Shown here piece after piece: positions 1 to 11,776 of a stretch of DNA of 64,000 bases; position 1 is the stretch's first letter, and every line of letters starts with the position of its first letter. Made by a program: the position numbers and the translations under genes. The DNA comes from Neckera pumila. Its lineage: Eukaryota; Streptophyta; Bryopsida; Hypnales; Neckeraceae. The stretch covers positions 37,119,413 to 37,183,412 of the forward strand of contig OZ018410.1 in NCBI GenBank assembly GCA_963969595.1, given 5' to 3'. The notes beneath the pieces are model-generated. The model was not told where the DNA came from, made no database searches, and was given only the letters and a program-made list of their open reading frames with translations.

Positions 1-1380
1 AAATTTAAAAGGCCTCCAAATGAATCTGAAAGCTTCTTGAGATTGCTACAATCCCGTAAATGTAACACTTCCAAGTTCCTCAAATTTCCAAAAGATTCAG
101 GTAAATTTTGGATTCCACTTCCTCCAAGATCCAAGTTCTTCAAATTTAAGAGGCCTCCAAATGAATCTGAAAGCTTCTTGAGATTGCTACAACCCCATAA
201 AGTTAGCACTTCCAAGTTGCTCAGCATTCCCAAAGATTCAGGTAAATTTTGGATTCCACTTCCTCCAAGATCCAAGTTCTTCAAATTCTGAAGGCTTCCA
301 AATGAATCTGAAAGCTTCTCAAGCTTGCCACAATCGAGCAAATTTAACACTTCCAAGTTCCTCAAATTTCCAAAAGATTCAGGTAAATTTTGGATTCCAC
401 TTTCTCCAAGATCCAAGTTCTTCAAATTCAGAAGGCTTCCAAATGAATTTGGTAGCTTCTCAAGCTTGCTACAACCCCGTAGAGTTAGCACTTCCAAGTT
501 GCTCAACATTCCAAAAGATTCAGGTAAATTTTGGATTCCACTTCCTCCAAGATCCAAGTTCTTCAAATTTAAGAGGCCTCCAAAGGAATCTGAAAGCTTC
601 TCAAGCTTGCCACAATCCAGCAAATTTAACACTTCCAAGTTCCTCAAATTTCCAAAAGATTCAGGTAAGTTTTGGATTCTACTTTCTTCAAGAATCAAGT
701 TCTTCAAATTTTGAAGGCTTCCAAGTGAATTTGGTAGCTTCTCAAGCTTGCTACAATCCAGCAAATTTAACACTTCCAAGTTCCTCAAATTTCCAAAAGA
801 TTCAGGTAAACTTTGGATTCCATGTCCTTCAAGCCCCAAGTTCTTCAAATTTTGAAGGCTTCCAAATGAATTTGGTAGCTTCTCAAGCTTGTGACACCAC
901 CCTAGATTTAACACTTCCAAGTTGCTCAACATTCCAAAAGATTCAGGTAAGTTTTGGACTCCACTTCCTTCAAGACTCAAGTTCTCCAAATTTTGAAGGC
1001 TTCCAAATGAATTTGGTAGCTTCTCAAGCTTGCTACAATCCAGCAAATTTAACACTTCCAAGTTCCTCAACATTCCAAAAGATTCAGGTAAACTTTGGAT
1101 TCCGCTTCCTCCAAGACTCAAGTTCTCCAAATTTTGAAGGCTTCCAAATGAACTTGGTAGCTCTACAAGCTTGCCACACCACCGTAGATTTAACACTTCC
1201 AGCTTCCTCAAATTTCCAAAAAATTCAGGTAAGTTTTGGATTCCACTTCCTTTAAGACTCAAGTTCTTCAAATTTAAGAGGTCTCCAAATGAAACTGGTA
1301 GCTTCTCAAGCTTGCCACACCACTCTAGATTTAACACTTCCAGCTTCCTCAAATTTCCAAAAGATTCAGGCATTCTCTCC
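1..1380 (-). repeat. 141-bp tandem repeats encoding LRRs, gene A
   Basis: A landmark in each unit (plus strand GATTCAGGTAA or a close variant) falls at 94, 235, 376, 517, 658, 799, 940, 1081, 1222 and 1363: ten units at exactly 141 bases. On the minus strand each unit encodes 47 residues, that is two LRRs, of the type LPESFGxLxxLEVLxL followed by LPxSFGxLxNLKNLxL. The period is a multiple of three, so unit gain or loss keeps the frame. The long open frames on the opposite strand here are shadows of this periodicity. Confidence 0.93.
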
Positions 1381-3822
1381 ATCCTAGCATCACACCAAAA
1401 CAATATCACCAACTCACTATTTGCAAGTGCCTCTGGAAAATGTCCCAACCGTTCATCAATAACTTTATCATAATGAAGCCAACCCAAACTTATTGGAAGT
1501 GATAACATCGATGACAAACAATTCGCACAATGGAGTATACGCAATCCGGCCATGCGAGAAAGGTCAACTTCAATTTTACGATTTGGGCGAAGGATCAAAG
1601 TTTGAAGGGAATCTGGTAGTAGCTACACAAACACATCAAACAAAAAATCAAATAAACTTAAAAGCTTCAATATACATGTGTTTCTTGAATCAAACTAGGC
1701 AAATGCAAAGTCAAAAATATATATATTACATGCTTTGATTACTAAAACTAGAGAGAGACTATGTACACAACAAGTTTTAGATCCTCAAACAATCAAAGTG
1801 AACACTATAATGCATTCAAGGTCTCACTCTAATTTGCAACACTAAAACTTCATGCTAATACTCTACGAGATTCATTGAACTAACTCAAATTCAATGGTTA
1901 CCAAGCATACCTCATTCTTGTTCAACAATGCCAAGGATTCAAAACTCCATAAGTGTTTGCAAATACCCGTACTTGTTCTCTCTTGCCTGGCAATTGCACG
2001 GCCCATGTCTCGCAAGTGATCGTGCATGTGAAACTCACCTTCCTCATCCACTCTAACTAAGGCCTTCTCCACAAGGCTACGCACACCCAATGCTGCAAAC
2101 CAACCTTGGGATCTCCAAACAGCTTTAGCCATCTCCACAGATTCTCCCAATAATGCACACGCAATATCCAAAAACATTTCTTGTTCTTGTTCTTCAAGAG
2201 AGTCATAGCTGATCCGAAGACATTTAAACATCTTCTTCTCATTGTCCAATATACTACCACAATTCAACTTATCCAAAACTTCCTTCCAAATCTCCAAACC
2301 TCTCTCACCCCTCAAACGAGATCCACAAACCTCCAACACCAATGGAACTCCACCACATGCCTTGCTAACAGCTCCAACAAGAACTTCAAATTCTTGAGGG
2401 ACTTCCTCATCACCTCCAAACACATGACATGCAAACAAACTTCGAGAATCTTGCTCACTTAGGGTTTGAACCTCATGAGTGTGAACCTCATCATTCAGGT
2501 GAAATGAAGTTGACTCCTCAAATACGCGACGATCTCGAGAAGTCACAATGCACATGCTACCTTCTTCCAGCATTTTGCACGACATCAAATAACCCATCTG
2601 ATCATCGTCATGAACATCATCCAAAACCACAAGAATTTGTTTCTTCGATAACCTTTCCTCAAGAATACCCTTCCCCTGCGATTTGTCTACAATATTTGGC
2701 ATCGACACATTCTCACACAAGGCCTTCAAAATATGATTTTGAACACTCGTGACACCATCTTGATTCACCTTCGCCACCACATCTCCCACATAACACCTTG
2801 CATCAAATCTTCTCCCCAATTGGTTGTATAGCTCCCGAGCCAAAGTGGACTTCCCAATTCCACCCATTCCCCACAATCCCAACATCAACACTTTCTTCTC
2901 ATCTAGCGTTTGAATGAGGTTCTCAACAACTTGCTTCAGGCCCACAATATGATCACCCACAACCAAGGGAACAAGCTTATTTGCCAAATCAAAGATCTCT
3001 TTAACCACCTCTTGCACCAAGTCCGCTTCCAACCTGCAAACAAAATCATCAAAATTTCATTACCAACCAAATACAACGTCAAAGTGAATGTCAACTAGAA
3101 ACACTTCATGACATTTAGTGCATACCCAAATATTTACCTTCTATCTCCCACTTGGTGCTCCCAACCATGGATTGTGGAAGCTCGTTTCAAATCAGCCTTC
3201 CATTGCTCAATCAAGGTCTCATCATGCTTCTCTTTCAACTTTGCAAATCCCGCAGCTAATTGACCTTGTTCAGGAGATTTCATTTCCCAAGGCTTAACAT
3301 TGTAGAAGATGGGTAGCACCTTCACTGAGCCATAATCCAACATTGCATGTAATTCTCTCAAACACCACTCTGATTGTGCAAAATTCTTGGAAAAGATGAC
3401 AAGGGCTAGGGGGGTCACTTGGATTGCATGGTCAATGCATTCCCAAGAATCTTGGCCTTTACCAATGGATTTGCAATCCAAAAAGGGATGCAACCCAACT
3501 CTTCTCAAAGCTTCGTATAAAAAGCCCACAAAACCCGTCTTGGTATCAGGGCCTCTATGACTTATGAAGACATCATAGTTCGCAAATCCAACTGCACGAC
3601 AACCACTAATCAATCTTATTAACAAATCAACATGTCCAAATTTCATCAAATAATGTTTGCATTCACATTCAAGGTGAGAAGTATAAAACTGTAAATAATG
3701 GTACATCAACATTCAATACAAAAAGAACAGGTTAGTATTGAGATCAAGAGTAAACTAGCCATACCTCCCCTTCCACACAATCTCTTGGCAGGCCTTGCGT
3801 CACTCTCCACAGTGCTTGCCAT
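1..3822 (-). CDS. TIR-NB-ARC-LRR disease resistance protein, copy A (3' end outside window)
   Basis: This is an intracellular immune receptor of the TNL class. Exons on the minus strand are inferred from GT/AG sites that keep one frame: 3822-3765, 3591-3138, 3033-1911, and 1622 to the left edge. Exon 1 gives a 19-residue leader starting at the ATG at 3822. Exon 2 encodes the TIR domain: YDVFISHRGPDTK begins at residue 25, and WCLREL includes Glu99, the position of the NADase catalytic glutamate in TIRs. Exon 3 encodes the NB-ARC: P-loop GMGGIGKST at 226-234, Walker B LVVLDDV at 305-311, GGVPLVLEV at 398-406 and MHDHLRDMGR at 507-516. Exon 4 encodes LRRs in 47-residue units and stays open to base 1. 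No stop or frameshift is seen, so it is probably functional, though its C-terminus is not visible. Confidence 0.9.
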
Positions 3823-6800
3823 GCTTGCCACTACAAAATTGGAATGCACAACAATGATTGCAAGAAACAAAAAAGGAGTCTACGATTCTCACAATGTACA
3901 CTAGTCTATAATTCAACTGACCCACACAAGTCACTCTTCTTGCGGCCTTCAGAAGCCAAATTCAAAAGGATTTCATGTCAATACAATAGACAAGATAATT
4001 GATAAAGAAGTATCTATGGCATGAGACTCACATATAATGGCAACTTGCTTCTGCTCAACAAGTGGTAGCCTTCACAATGTCAATGTGGAGTTCCAAGATA
4101 GAGACATATTATGGTTGTGTGTTGCAGCAAAGGTTTGCAAACCTCCATCCATCTAGTGCAGCTGGAGATCACTTCAAGAATTGTTCGCAAAACTTGCTAG
4201 AGTCCTTGAAATCACTCCTTAAAGAGCTCTTGAAAAACGTAAGAATGTATCCCCTAGAGTGATCCACCACCTTTAACTCCTGAGTCAAAGCTCATCACAT
4301 ACTCTGCAAATGCAGACTGGAAACCGATATCTTAATTCAAAGGCTTGAGATACAAATGGACTGCAAAGCTAGATAAGAGCAAATGAGTTAAAGGCAATTC
4401 AGTAAATTTCTCCAATAAAATCAAATGCAATTCAAGTCAAAAGTGATAATCAATTGCTTATGTCATGGTCAAGACCGTAAAGACAACACTCCATGGTGTA
4501 CTATCCCCTCCACACCACAATACAACCTAATGAAGTATAAAATGAAACAAATGCAATTACTTATTCAAACACAAAGGCATAGATACTTGAGCCACAAAGT
4601 GAAGAATAACATTGAGTCCCAGGAAACGACTACAAAACACCTATGGTATTTGAATGTTTTAGGACCAACTTGGGGTGCACACTTTTAAGCATTTTGGCTC
4701 AGCAATAAAAAACATCCATAGTAACAAAACACTAGGCATGCATCATCTAAGTTAGTCTCATTAAATTTTAATGTACATAGAATACTTTATATATTTGCTA
4801 AAAAGGTGTAGTGCTATATCCCCTACCCTATCTTAAGTTCTTCAAACTTACACTTCAAATCTAAATTCCGATCTACCGTATTCATCAAATGACAACCAAA
4901 ACCAAATTCACAATGAGACAAAATCCTTTTCTTCAAAGCTTCCAAAAATGAAATTTATACTCTACAACACTGATTTGTTCAAATTAGTTTGTGTAACACT
5001 AATTTATCACACTATTTGAATCAATGAAGTCAAGAATGTCCTCAACTCAAGAATAAAGAAAATGTTGTCAATTACATCTCTAACGAGCAAAGTGATCTCT
5101 TAGAAATGAATCACTAGATTCTTGACTTTAATAATAATCTATTTTCTAGCGATAGAAATAGCCATTTGTAGGTAGAAATGTTACATTCTAACCATCACAA
5201 TATGATTCTTTGACATTTGTCTATGATTTAGATACAAATAGAGATTTATCTTTTGTTATACAATAATCATGTTCATTAATCTATAATTGTCTTTAAGTCG
5301 AGGATAAATATGTAGTTTTAAGGACTTGCCTTGCCTTGAAAACCTAGTGATCTATTTAATTCAGTGATTTCTCTTCATTTATCCATTGAATTCTTTCCAC
5401 CTTACATAAATTGTCTTGGAAAAATTGACTTCAAAATAATATTCTAGAACCATTTACATTGGTACCACCATTGTGCTTATCAAAATTTGTTTTTGGGGTT
5501 TTCTTTAGGTTTCTTTGAACTATCTTTATTATATCTTCAAGTCAAAGATAACATCAACTGTATAATGGATGAAATTTCCATATTCAATGTTATCTTTCAA
5601 CCTTCAACTTTCAATTTCAAAATCATTCTCATTACTAGTTGAATTGAATAGTATAACTACACCACCTTGATCTGTGAGGACATCAAAATAAGTGTTGTAA
5701 TATGTTAAGCCTTAAGAAGATATCCTTGATGTGAAGATAGATCGATGTCATTGAGTTGATTAAATCTACTTCTATGGATGAAAATTATCTACAAAACACA
5801 AAGAGGTTGATAAAAGTTCTTACTCCCAAGATGATTTTAGTTAAGTTCTAAAGAATTAATTTTTCATGGAAGAGGACTATCTTCAACCCTAGGGTAATAT
5901 TATTAAAGTCGAAATAGGGACAAACTAGACTAGGATAAGCATTATTAAATCCATAGACCATCTTCAAGCCAATATAAATATCCCTAGATATGGGATGATT
6001 ATCTTTGTGTTGATGAGAATTATCATCCATTGGATTGAAGATAAGTTTTGGTGATGTCACTTTTTGGTCATGGCTGTTCCCATTCAATTAGAGTTGCAGG
6101 AACCGATATCCAGGTAATTGCTTGTGTGGGATTCTCATAAATACCACAACAACAAATATTCTTGAGATTCAAGAAGGAATTGCAAGATTCAAGGAGGGAC
6201 TGAAATATTCAAAACAAGATTCAAATATCATGCACCTAATGGTAATTACAATTTCACAACAAGTTGCACTCCCTAATCTGCAAGTCCCCTACTTGCTTAA
6301 ATACATGGTTTATAACGTTTCAAAGGCACAATGTACCAGGGTAGGCGGTTGTTTGGTATGCACGTCTTCGTAGGCGGTTGCACCTTTGTCTTGATGGGAG
6401 GCCTCCTACCAGCGGCTGCTCAAAACCATGAAACATTATCAAATACAAAAAATCATAGGGACACTTCTACAAAATGACAATTTCTGCCGGCAAGTAAAAA
6501 ATAATCTTAGGATACTGAATTCCAATAATGCAAATTATCAACAAAGGTCACTATCATCCAAAACAAATTGAACTGGCTCTGTAGCAATGATAAAATTAGG
6601 TTTATGTGGGACGGTCTGGATCACATAGAAGAACCAAAATAAAACAGCTCGAGCATCTGCATTCAAATACCACTTAACATCTAACTGCTTATAGGTGTTG
6701 GACAAAACTTAAATGTGCTGAACTACATGGCTCACCCAAGCTATCAGAAGATCATCCAGCCGCAATGATTCCAAGGACGCATGCATTCGAAAGGAGAAAA

Positions 6801-7429
6801 CATGGACCTCAAACTGTGAGCTTCAAAAACATACTGGAACAGTCTTTCGCACTGTTCCCAATGACACTCTCTTTCATCTCCTTGACATGTACATCGACAG
6901 CCTGGACTGGAGATGCATGCATCCGAGTTTGTCGAGTATGGGGACTACTCCAGGTTTGTCTTCGAACAAGCTTAAACTCTGCATCTGCAAAGCACCATTC
7001 ACGAGAAACTTCAGAACTGCAGTCTTGCTTGGAACATAGAATTATCGTCATACTCGTCCTGTCATCTCCTTCATCAGCTCAATTTCCTGCAATCTCGGTC
7101 AATTAACCTCTGCCTGCTATAATGTATTTTACGCCGCAAGCCATCTTCGATGCTGTACTTCAAAACTGGAATGAATCGATTGACTACGCTTTTCTAAAAG
7201 TGAACAGAAGAGCACTTGAAGTCAAAATCACGCGAAAGAATGACATTGCCAAACCCTAAAACGAAGTGAAAAAGCACAGTAAATGCTTCACAATTCAAGC
7301 ACGCTCGCCTTTGAACGAACTATTAATCAGGAATACACCGACTTTCAGCTGGCAGTTCAAATTACACAGCTGGCACGAACTACATGGCATCAATATCGTA
7401 ATATCCTCGTCCAACAGCACAATGCTTAC
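3823..7429. other. Upstream region of TNL gene A, no gene recognised
   Basis: This is AT-rich DNA upstream of the minus-strand TNL gene and is matched in unit B at 41107-44709. It should contain the promoter, but no element can be assigned with confidence. An open stretch at 6765-7106 (plus) is kept in unit B, but most of the base differences between the copies change amino acids. It therefore shows no sign of being under protein-level selection. The composition becomes less AT-rich from about 6.7 kb onward. Confidence 0.5.
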
Positions 7430-7740
7430 CTAGAATATTGAATCACCGATGAAGCCAGCCTCGACTGCGTCAGTAACGAAATGAGCTCCAGCAGACGCCA
7501 CGATTTCATTCAAATCCGAAATCTTCATGCATGAGTGCTCCAAGGAGGGCGACCAGAACTCAAACACAGAAGAGGCGCACGGAACTCGCGAAGAGAAGCG
7601 GCGCACAGTGGGGAAGGGCCAAACCCTACATTGCAAGACCTAACCCTAGACCGCGTCGGGCTGCTCGACCGGGACGGGCAGAAGGGGCTAGGAAACTGCC
7701 TTGTATCTTTGATGTGAATAATTGAGTTCCTTAAATTAGG
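7430..7740 (-). other. GC-richer exon-like block with a consensus splice donor (unit A)
   Basis: This block is clearly richer in G+C and CpG than its surroundings. On the minus strand it ends in a consensus donor, TTCTAG followed by GTAAGC, just below 7437. Unit B keeps the block and the donor at 44710-45020. One frame opens with MKISDLNEIVASAGAHFVTD and closes on a TAG exactly at the donor, so it does not read through. It could be a non-coding first exon with a CpG-rich promoter, possibly the 5' leader of the TNL gene about 3.6 kb downstream, or the remnant of another gene. No protein family is recognised. Confidence 0.3.
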
Positions 7741-8720
7741 CGTCGGTGCCCTTCTGCAATTAACTCTTAACCCTGGAACGCCGCGGACGCCATTCCATGG
7801 TGTTCCGATGACAATACTGTTGAGGCAAGAGGAGTTCAAAAGCATTTTTTCATTCTCCTTTTCCTTGTTGACCTTTCACATGGGGTTACAAAGAGTATCC
7901 AATTGAGTTTGTACGCCTTCCAATTTTTGTCTTCAGGGAAATGAGAAGCTATTAAAAAAACACGGATCACAAAATATGCTATTTTAGAGTATTTTGAAAA
8001 GTTGTTGCTCCTTGCTTTAAATCTGAAATTTCTCCACAAAAATGATATTTTTTGAGTTTGAGTCAAACTAAAAAAATGAAGGCCATCTACTCTAGTTCCT
8101 ACTCCAATTTGAAATTTGAAAAAATTCCTAATATTGCATATTATACTGCAATTTGAACATTGGGTGTATTTTCAATGTCTATTATTTTCTAATTATAGGA
8201 TGACAAGGAAAATTGAATTTACGCCATAATGTTTGTCATTGTGATATACACTTATGGTGAAATTTTCAGATTTTTTGAAATCTTTTTCTATTTAATATGA
8301 TTTTTCTTCACTTTTTCTTCAAAAATTCTTAAGAAAATCAATTTTTCACAAAAAAATCTAAATTTTTTCTGAAGTAAAGAACACATATACTTTCATCTCT
8401 GAAAAAATAAAAATAAAATTTTTCATAGACATCTAGTTGCAAAATGGTAGCAAATTGAGTGACGGACAATGAAGTTTGAAATCAATGGTCATGGGTCTGT
8501 CATTTAGGGGTTAAACGATGCAAAGGACATTTTTTGTCCGATGGATGCCAAAGAATCTCTCTATATAGGATAGAAGAGCAATTGGTCATCCTTAGAATTA
8601 TGTGCGAAAAGCGAGATTGCATACAGTAGTTTTTCCTCCAATGAATATTTTAGTTTTCTTGAAGTAGATGATGTCATACTATACCAAAAGGGATGATTTC
8701 CATGGTCATCAACTTGACGG
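7741..8720. other. AT-rich intergenic DNA, nothing recognised
   Basis: Decayed AT-rich sequence, also present in unit B up to the retrotransposon insertion. The segment at 8492-8530 contains the site that is occupied by the chromovirus in unit B, so it serves as the empty-site reference. A TTTAGGGGTTAA stretch near 8509 resembles the terminus of the TTAA-flanked repeat family described at 8721, but no matching left end was found. Confidence 0.5.
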
Positions 8721-9667
8721 TTAACTCCTAAATGTTTTTGACTATGTTTTCACCAAAATCGCTCCAGAATTGCCATTTCTAATACAAGTACCAAATTTTA
8801 GAAAAAATAAAAATTTTGAACACATGTAACCTTAGGATCTTGTAGTCCATGGTTTAAGAAGATGTGGAATAAATTTCAGAATTTTCTACCATGTGGATTG
8901 CAAGATAATAGCATATGAATTGACAAAAATCCTTTTTTTGTCACTGCAAAATCTAAACAGCTATCTTTCACAAGGTCACATTTGTATGAAAAAATGTCCA
9001 AAGTAGTGTTTACTCTTTGAAATCATTCTTCAAGGCAAGTTGTCTACATGCTTGAAAATTTTCTAATCATTTGGAATTGTACAACATATAGGAAAAAAAT
9101 AGGAAGTATTGTAGGAAGAGGTAGAGATGACTCAAAATACTAAATTGTCAAGAATCTAATTATGGAATTGAAAAATGCCAATCTTAGCAGTTGTAATGTT
9201 GTAATAAAAAATCTACACCCACTGTTTTTATTTTTTTTTCAAAAATATTGAATATTGAGTTAGATAAAAGACTTCAAAATTTATTTTAGAATAAACATTC
9301 CATAACTACCCTCAGACTAAAATTCCTCATAACTTTTGACTTGTTAATCCAAATGGAATGATTCAAAGCTTTCCAAGTATATATAAATCTATAAAATCAA
9401 TTTCGAGTTTTTATTTTTCAAAAAAGAATTTTTTAAAGAATTTTTTTGAGCTGCCCGAGCTGCCCACCAAACGCAGAAAATTACATATCATACGATAACT
9501 TTTTACCCATGTAGTCAAAAGTTATGAAAATTGTGGGGCCTTGAAGCTACTCCTTGGGCACATCTTGTGTGAGAATTTGAGAGAAAAAAAATAAAATTTC
9601 CATTCATAGTGATCTGCCCAGAATTGCTATATTGCCAAAAAATGATATTTGGTCCTTTAGAGGTTAA
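8721..9667 (+). mobile_element. TTAA-flanked repeat family, full-length member (unit A)
   Basis: A 947-bp AT-rich element without coding capacity. It starts TTAA-CTCCTAAATG and ends CTTTAGAGG-TTAA, so the ends are short inverted repeats inside a TTAA. The orthologous copy in unit B (51791) starts TTAA-CCCCTAAATG. Related members occur at 16106, 19701 (inverted), 20610 and 61687. Shared internal landmarks include TTCACAAGGTCACAT, TTGCAAGATA, CAAGGCAAGTTGTCTACATG and TTGCCAAAAAATG near the right end. It looks like an old non-autonomous DNA transposon. The superfamily is uncertain: TTAA flanks with CC-starting ends recall piggyBac, while a TNA-type target duplication of PIF/Harbinger is the main alternative. 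Confidence 0.6.
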
Positions 9668-9906
9668 GGATTAATGAAAGGACAGGGATCAACTATGTCA
9701 CATGCTTTGATTTCCCTCTACAGTGGTTCTCATAAATATTCATATACTTTAAAAATTATCAAAACTAATTGAGAAATTAGATTTTTCCAACAATTTTTGA
9801 ACTTGTTGTGGTACAAGTAAGCCTTCGACTTAAAATTAATTTTCAAAATTTTCAGTTTTTTTTCAATTCTTTCTTAGTTAAATAAAATTTATTAGTAAGA
9901 GAACTT

Positions 9907-10677
9907 TTAACCTCTAAGGGCCCAAGGCCTTTTTTCCTACCAAAAAACACTGAAAACCGCCATTTCTATAGCAAAGAGTAAGAAAAACATTTCATTGTTT
10001 TTTTTCCACATTTAATCATTGGATCTTACATCTAATTGGTAAGAAAATGTGTGGAAAAAATTTCACAATTTTTGACCACACAGATTGCAAGATATTTTGC
10101 GTTTAAATTGAAAAAAACAAGTTTTTCTGTATAATCATTTTGGGACTAGGTTATTTGACTTTGAACTTTCTTAGCTTTAATTTTTGGCATTTCAGAGTTA
10201 ATAATTAATATCTCTAAAATGGAAATAAAATGCACTAATCCCAATGGTGAGATTGCTATAGCAAGAAAACTAAAGCATGTGGAGGTGTTTTTTTTTAAAT
10301 TGCAAGAACTGCATTAAAAAAGATGCTGTAATTGCCTGAAAAACAAGATTGCCCATAACATTCTCATAACAAATTCAAAGGGAATGAATAAAATCTTTCC
10401 AAGTAGACTAAAAAGACCCGATGAGAAAATAAAATTTAAAATAAAATTCAAATTTTTGAAATTTGTTTTTGCTGCCCTTATTCTTCTGTGTTGAGCTTAT
10501 TTGGACATAATTTTTGTTCCCGGGCATCAATTGGAAAAAAATTACATATTTATGAAGCTAATCAATTTTTTTATCTTCAACAAATGTTTCAAAAAATTAG
10601 GACAAAAATTTAGCCCGTAGATATTTGTCCAAAATTTGATTTGTCTCTTGTAGGAATGAAGGGCCTCTAGGGGTTAA
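9907..10677 (+). mobile_element. TTAA-flanked element with 17-bp inverted ends (unit A)
   Basis: The left end reads TTAACCTCTAAGGGCCC (9907-9923) and the right end GGGCCTCTAGGGGTTAA (10661-10677). These are imperfect inverted repeats whose outer four bases are TTAA. The interior is AT-rich and non-coding, and is distantly similar to the family at 8721 (for example an ATTGCAAGATATT stretch near the first third). The unit B counterpart is 52981-53864, about 110 bp longer because of an extra segment near 53275-53390. It is probably a diverged member of the same non-autonomous transposon group. Confidence 0.6.
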
Positions 10678-11776
10678 TACAAATAAGTTTATTTCAAAAT
10701 TCTTTAGTATGTGGAATGAAAATTCTTTTTGGAAGTTTCTAGTAAGAATTTTATGAATTTTAAAAATTTATTGAGTGAAATATTATTGACTAATACATGA
10801 ACCCAAATGTTTACATTTCTTATAATTTACTACAAAAATCTCCAAACGAATTATGAATAGTAATAAATAAATAATTTATACAGTTTTGAGATTTTCAACA
10901 ACTTTTGGAGAGAACTATAAAAACCATTATAATTTAGAATTATATTTTAGTAATATTTCACTTGATAAAATTTTAAAATTTGTGAAACTCTTACCAAAAA
11001 AATATAAAGTGAATTCTTCTTCCATTTATCATAGAATCTTGAAAGAAATCTATTTATACTAAGAAAATTTCACAAATAAATTTGATGAAGTTATTAAGAG
11101 TTCAAAATTTGTTTCAAAAAACTGTGGAAATCCTATTTATGGAAGTGTGTTCCTTTCACCACAACATTTGCTTAAAAACTCTATTTCTCCAGTTAGCTAT
11201 GGCATTTATATATAAGTGTATGAACCATTTTAAGAACCATTGCACAGAAAACATTGTAAAGATTTGTGGGAAATCTAGCCAAATTGTAACATAAAATTGT
11301 CCACAGCCCTTTCGCCCTTGAGCACGTATCTGCACAAGTTTCAAAAGCCGTAGGGGCAGGTGAAGAATTTCACTCTTGTCTTTGAACAGTGAAGACCTCC
11401 AAAAATAAAACTTCTAATGCCATTTCCTTCATTAACCCATAGCATCAAAAATTGCTGGATGTAGCACATCTTAACATTTTTAAGGAGCTTCCTTAGAATC
11501 CATGAAGCCAAGGAAAGGAAAGGAATCCAGACTCTATTTGTGCACGATCTTCAGTTCATGTTGTGTCTGTGAAAGTTTAGGGTGTTGCTCAAATTAGGAC
11601 TCCTTGTTTCCTTTTCGTCTAGTCCTTAGTTAGCATGTTTGCATGTGGGCTCATTCCTAGCGATTGCGTGCTTGAGAATGGAGTAAAACTGCTTCAAGAG
11701 TGGGGAAGCTTTTCAAGAAGTTAGTGTTCTGGACTCTTTTTGTGCTACTGGGGAAAGGCAGCAAGCTGTGCACTAC
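10678..11776. other. AT-rich DNA, nothing recognised
   Basis: Low-complexity AT-rich sequence shared with unit B. The segment from about 11300 has a more balanced composition and may be remnant intron of the eIF2A pseudogene that follows. I could not identify the N-terminal eIF2A exons in it. Confidence 0.4.

Noticed and set aside
302..1255. Long plus-strand open frames (317, 270, 223 codons) across the LRR arrays
   Set aside because: They are antisense shadows of the 141-bp in-phase LRR repeats on the minus strand. The minus strand shows genuine LRR protein, splice sites and conserved domains.
6765..7106. 113-codon plus-strand open frame kept in both units
   Set aside because: No domain or splice context, and most base differences between the copies change the protein. 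Conservation is explained by recent duplication.
7531..7725. Arg/Pro-rich short frames in the GC-rich block
   Set aside because: Composition-driven frames on both strands; none resembles a known protein.
11082..11344. Overlapping 60-70 codon frames on both strands near 11.1-11.3 kb and 54.3-54.5 kb
   Set aside because: Short frames in AT-rich DNA without domain content; differences between copies include indels.
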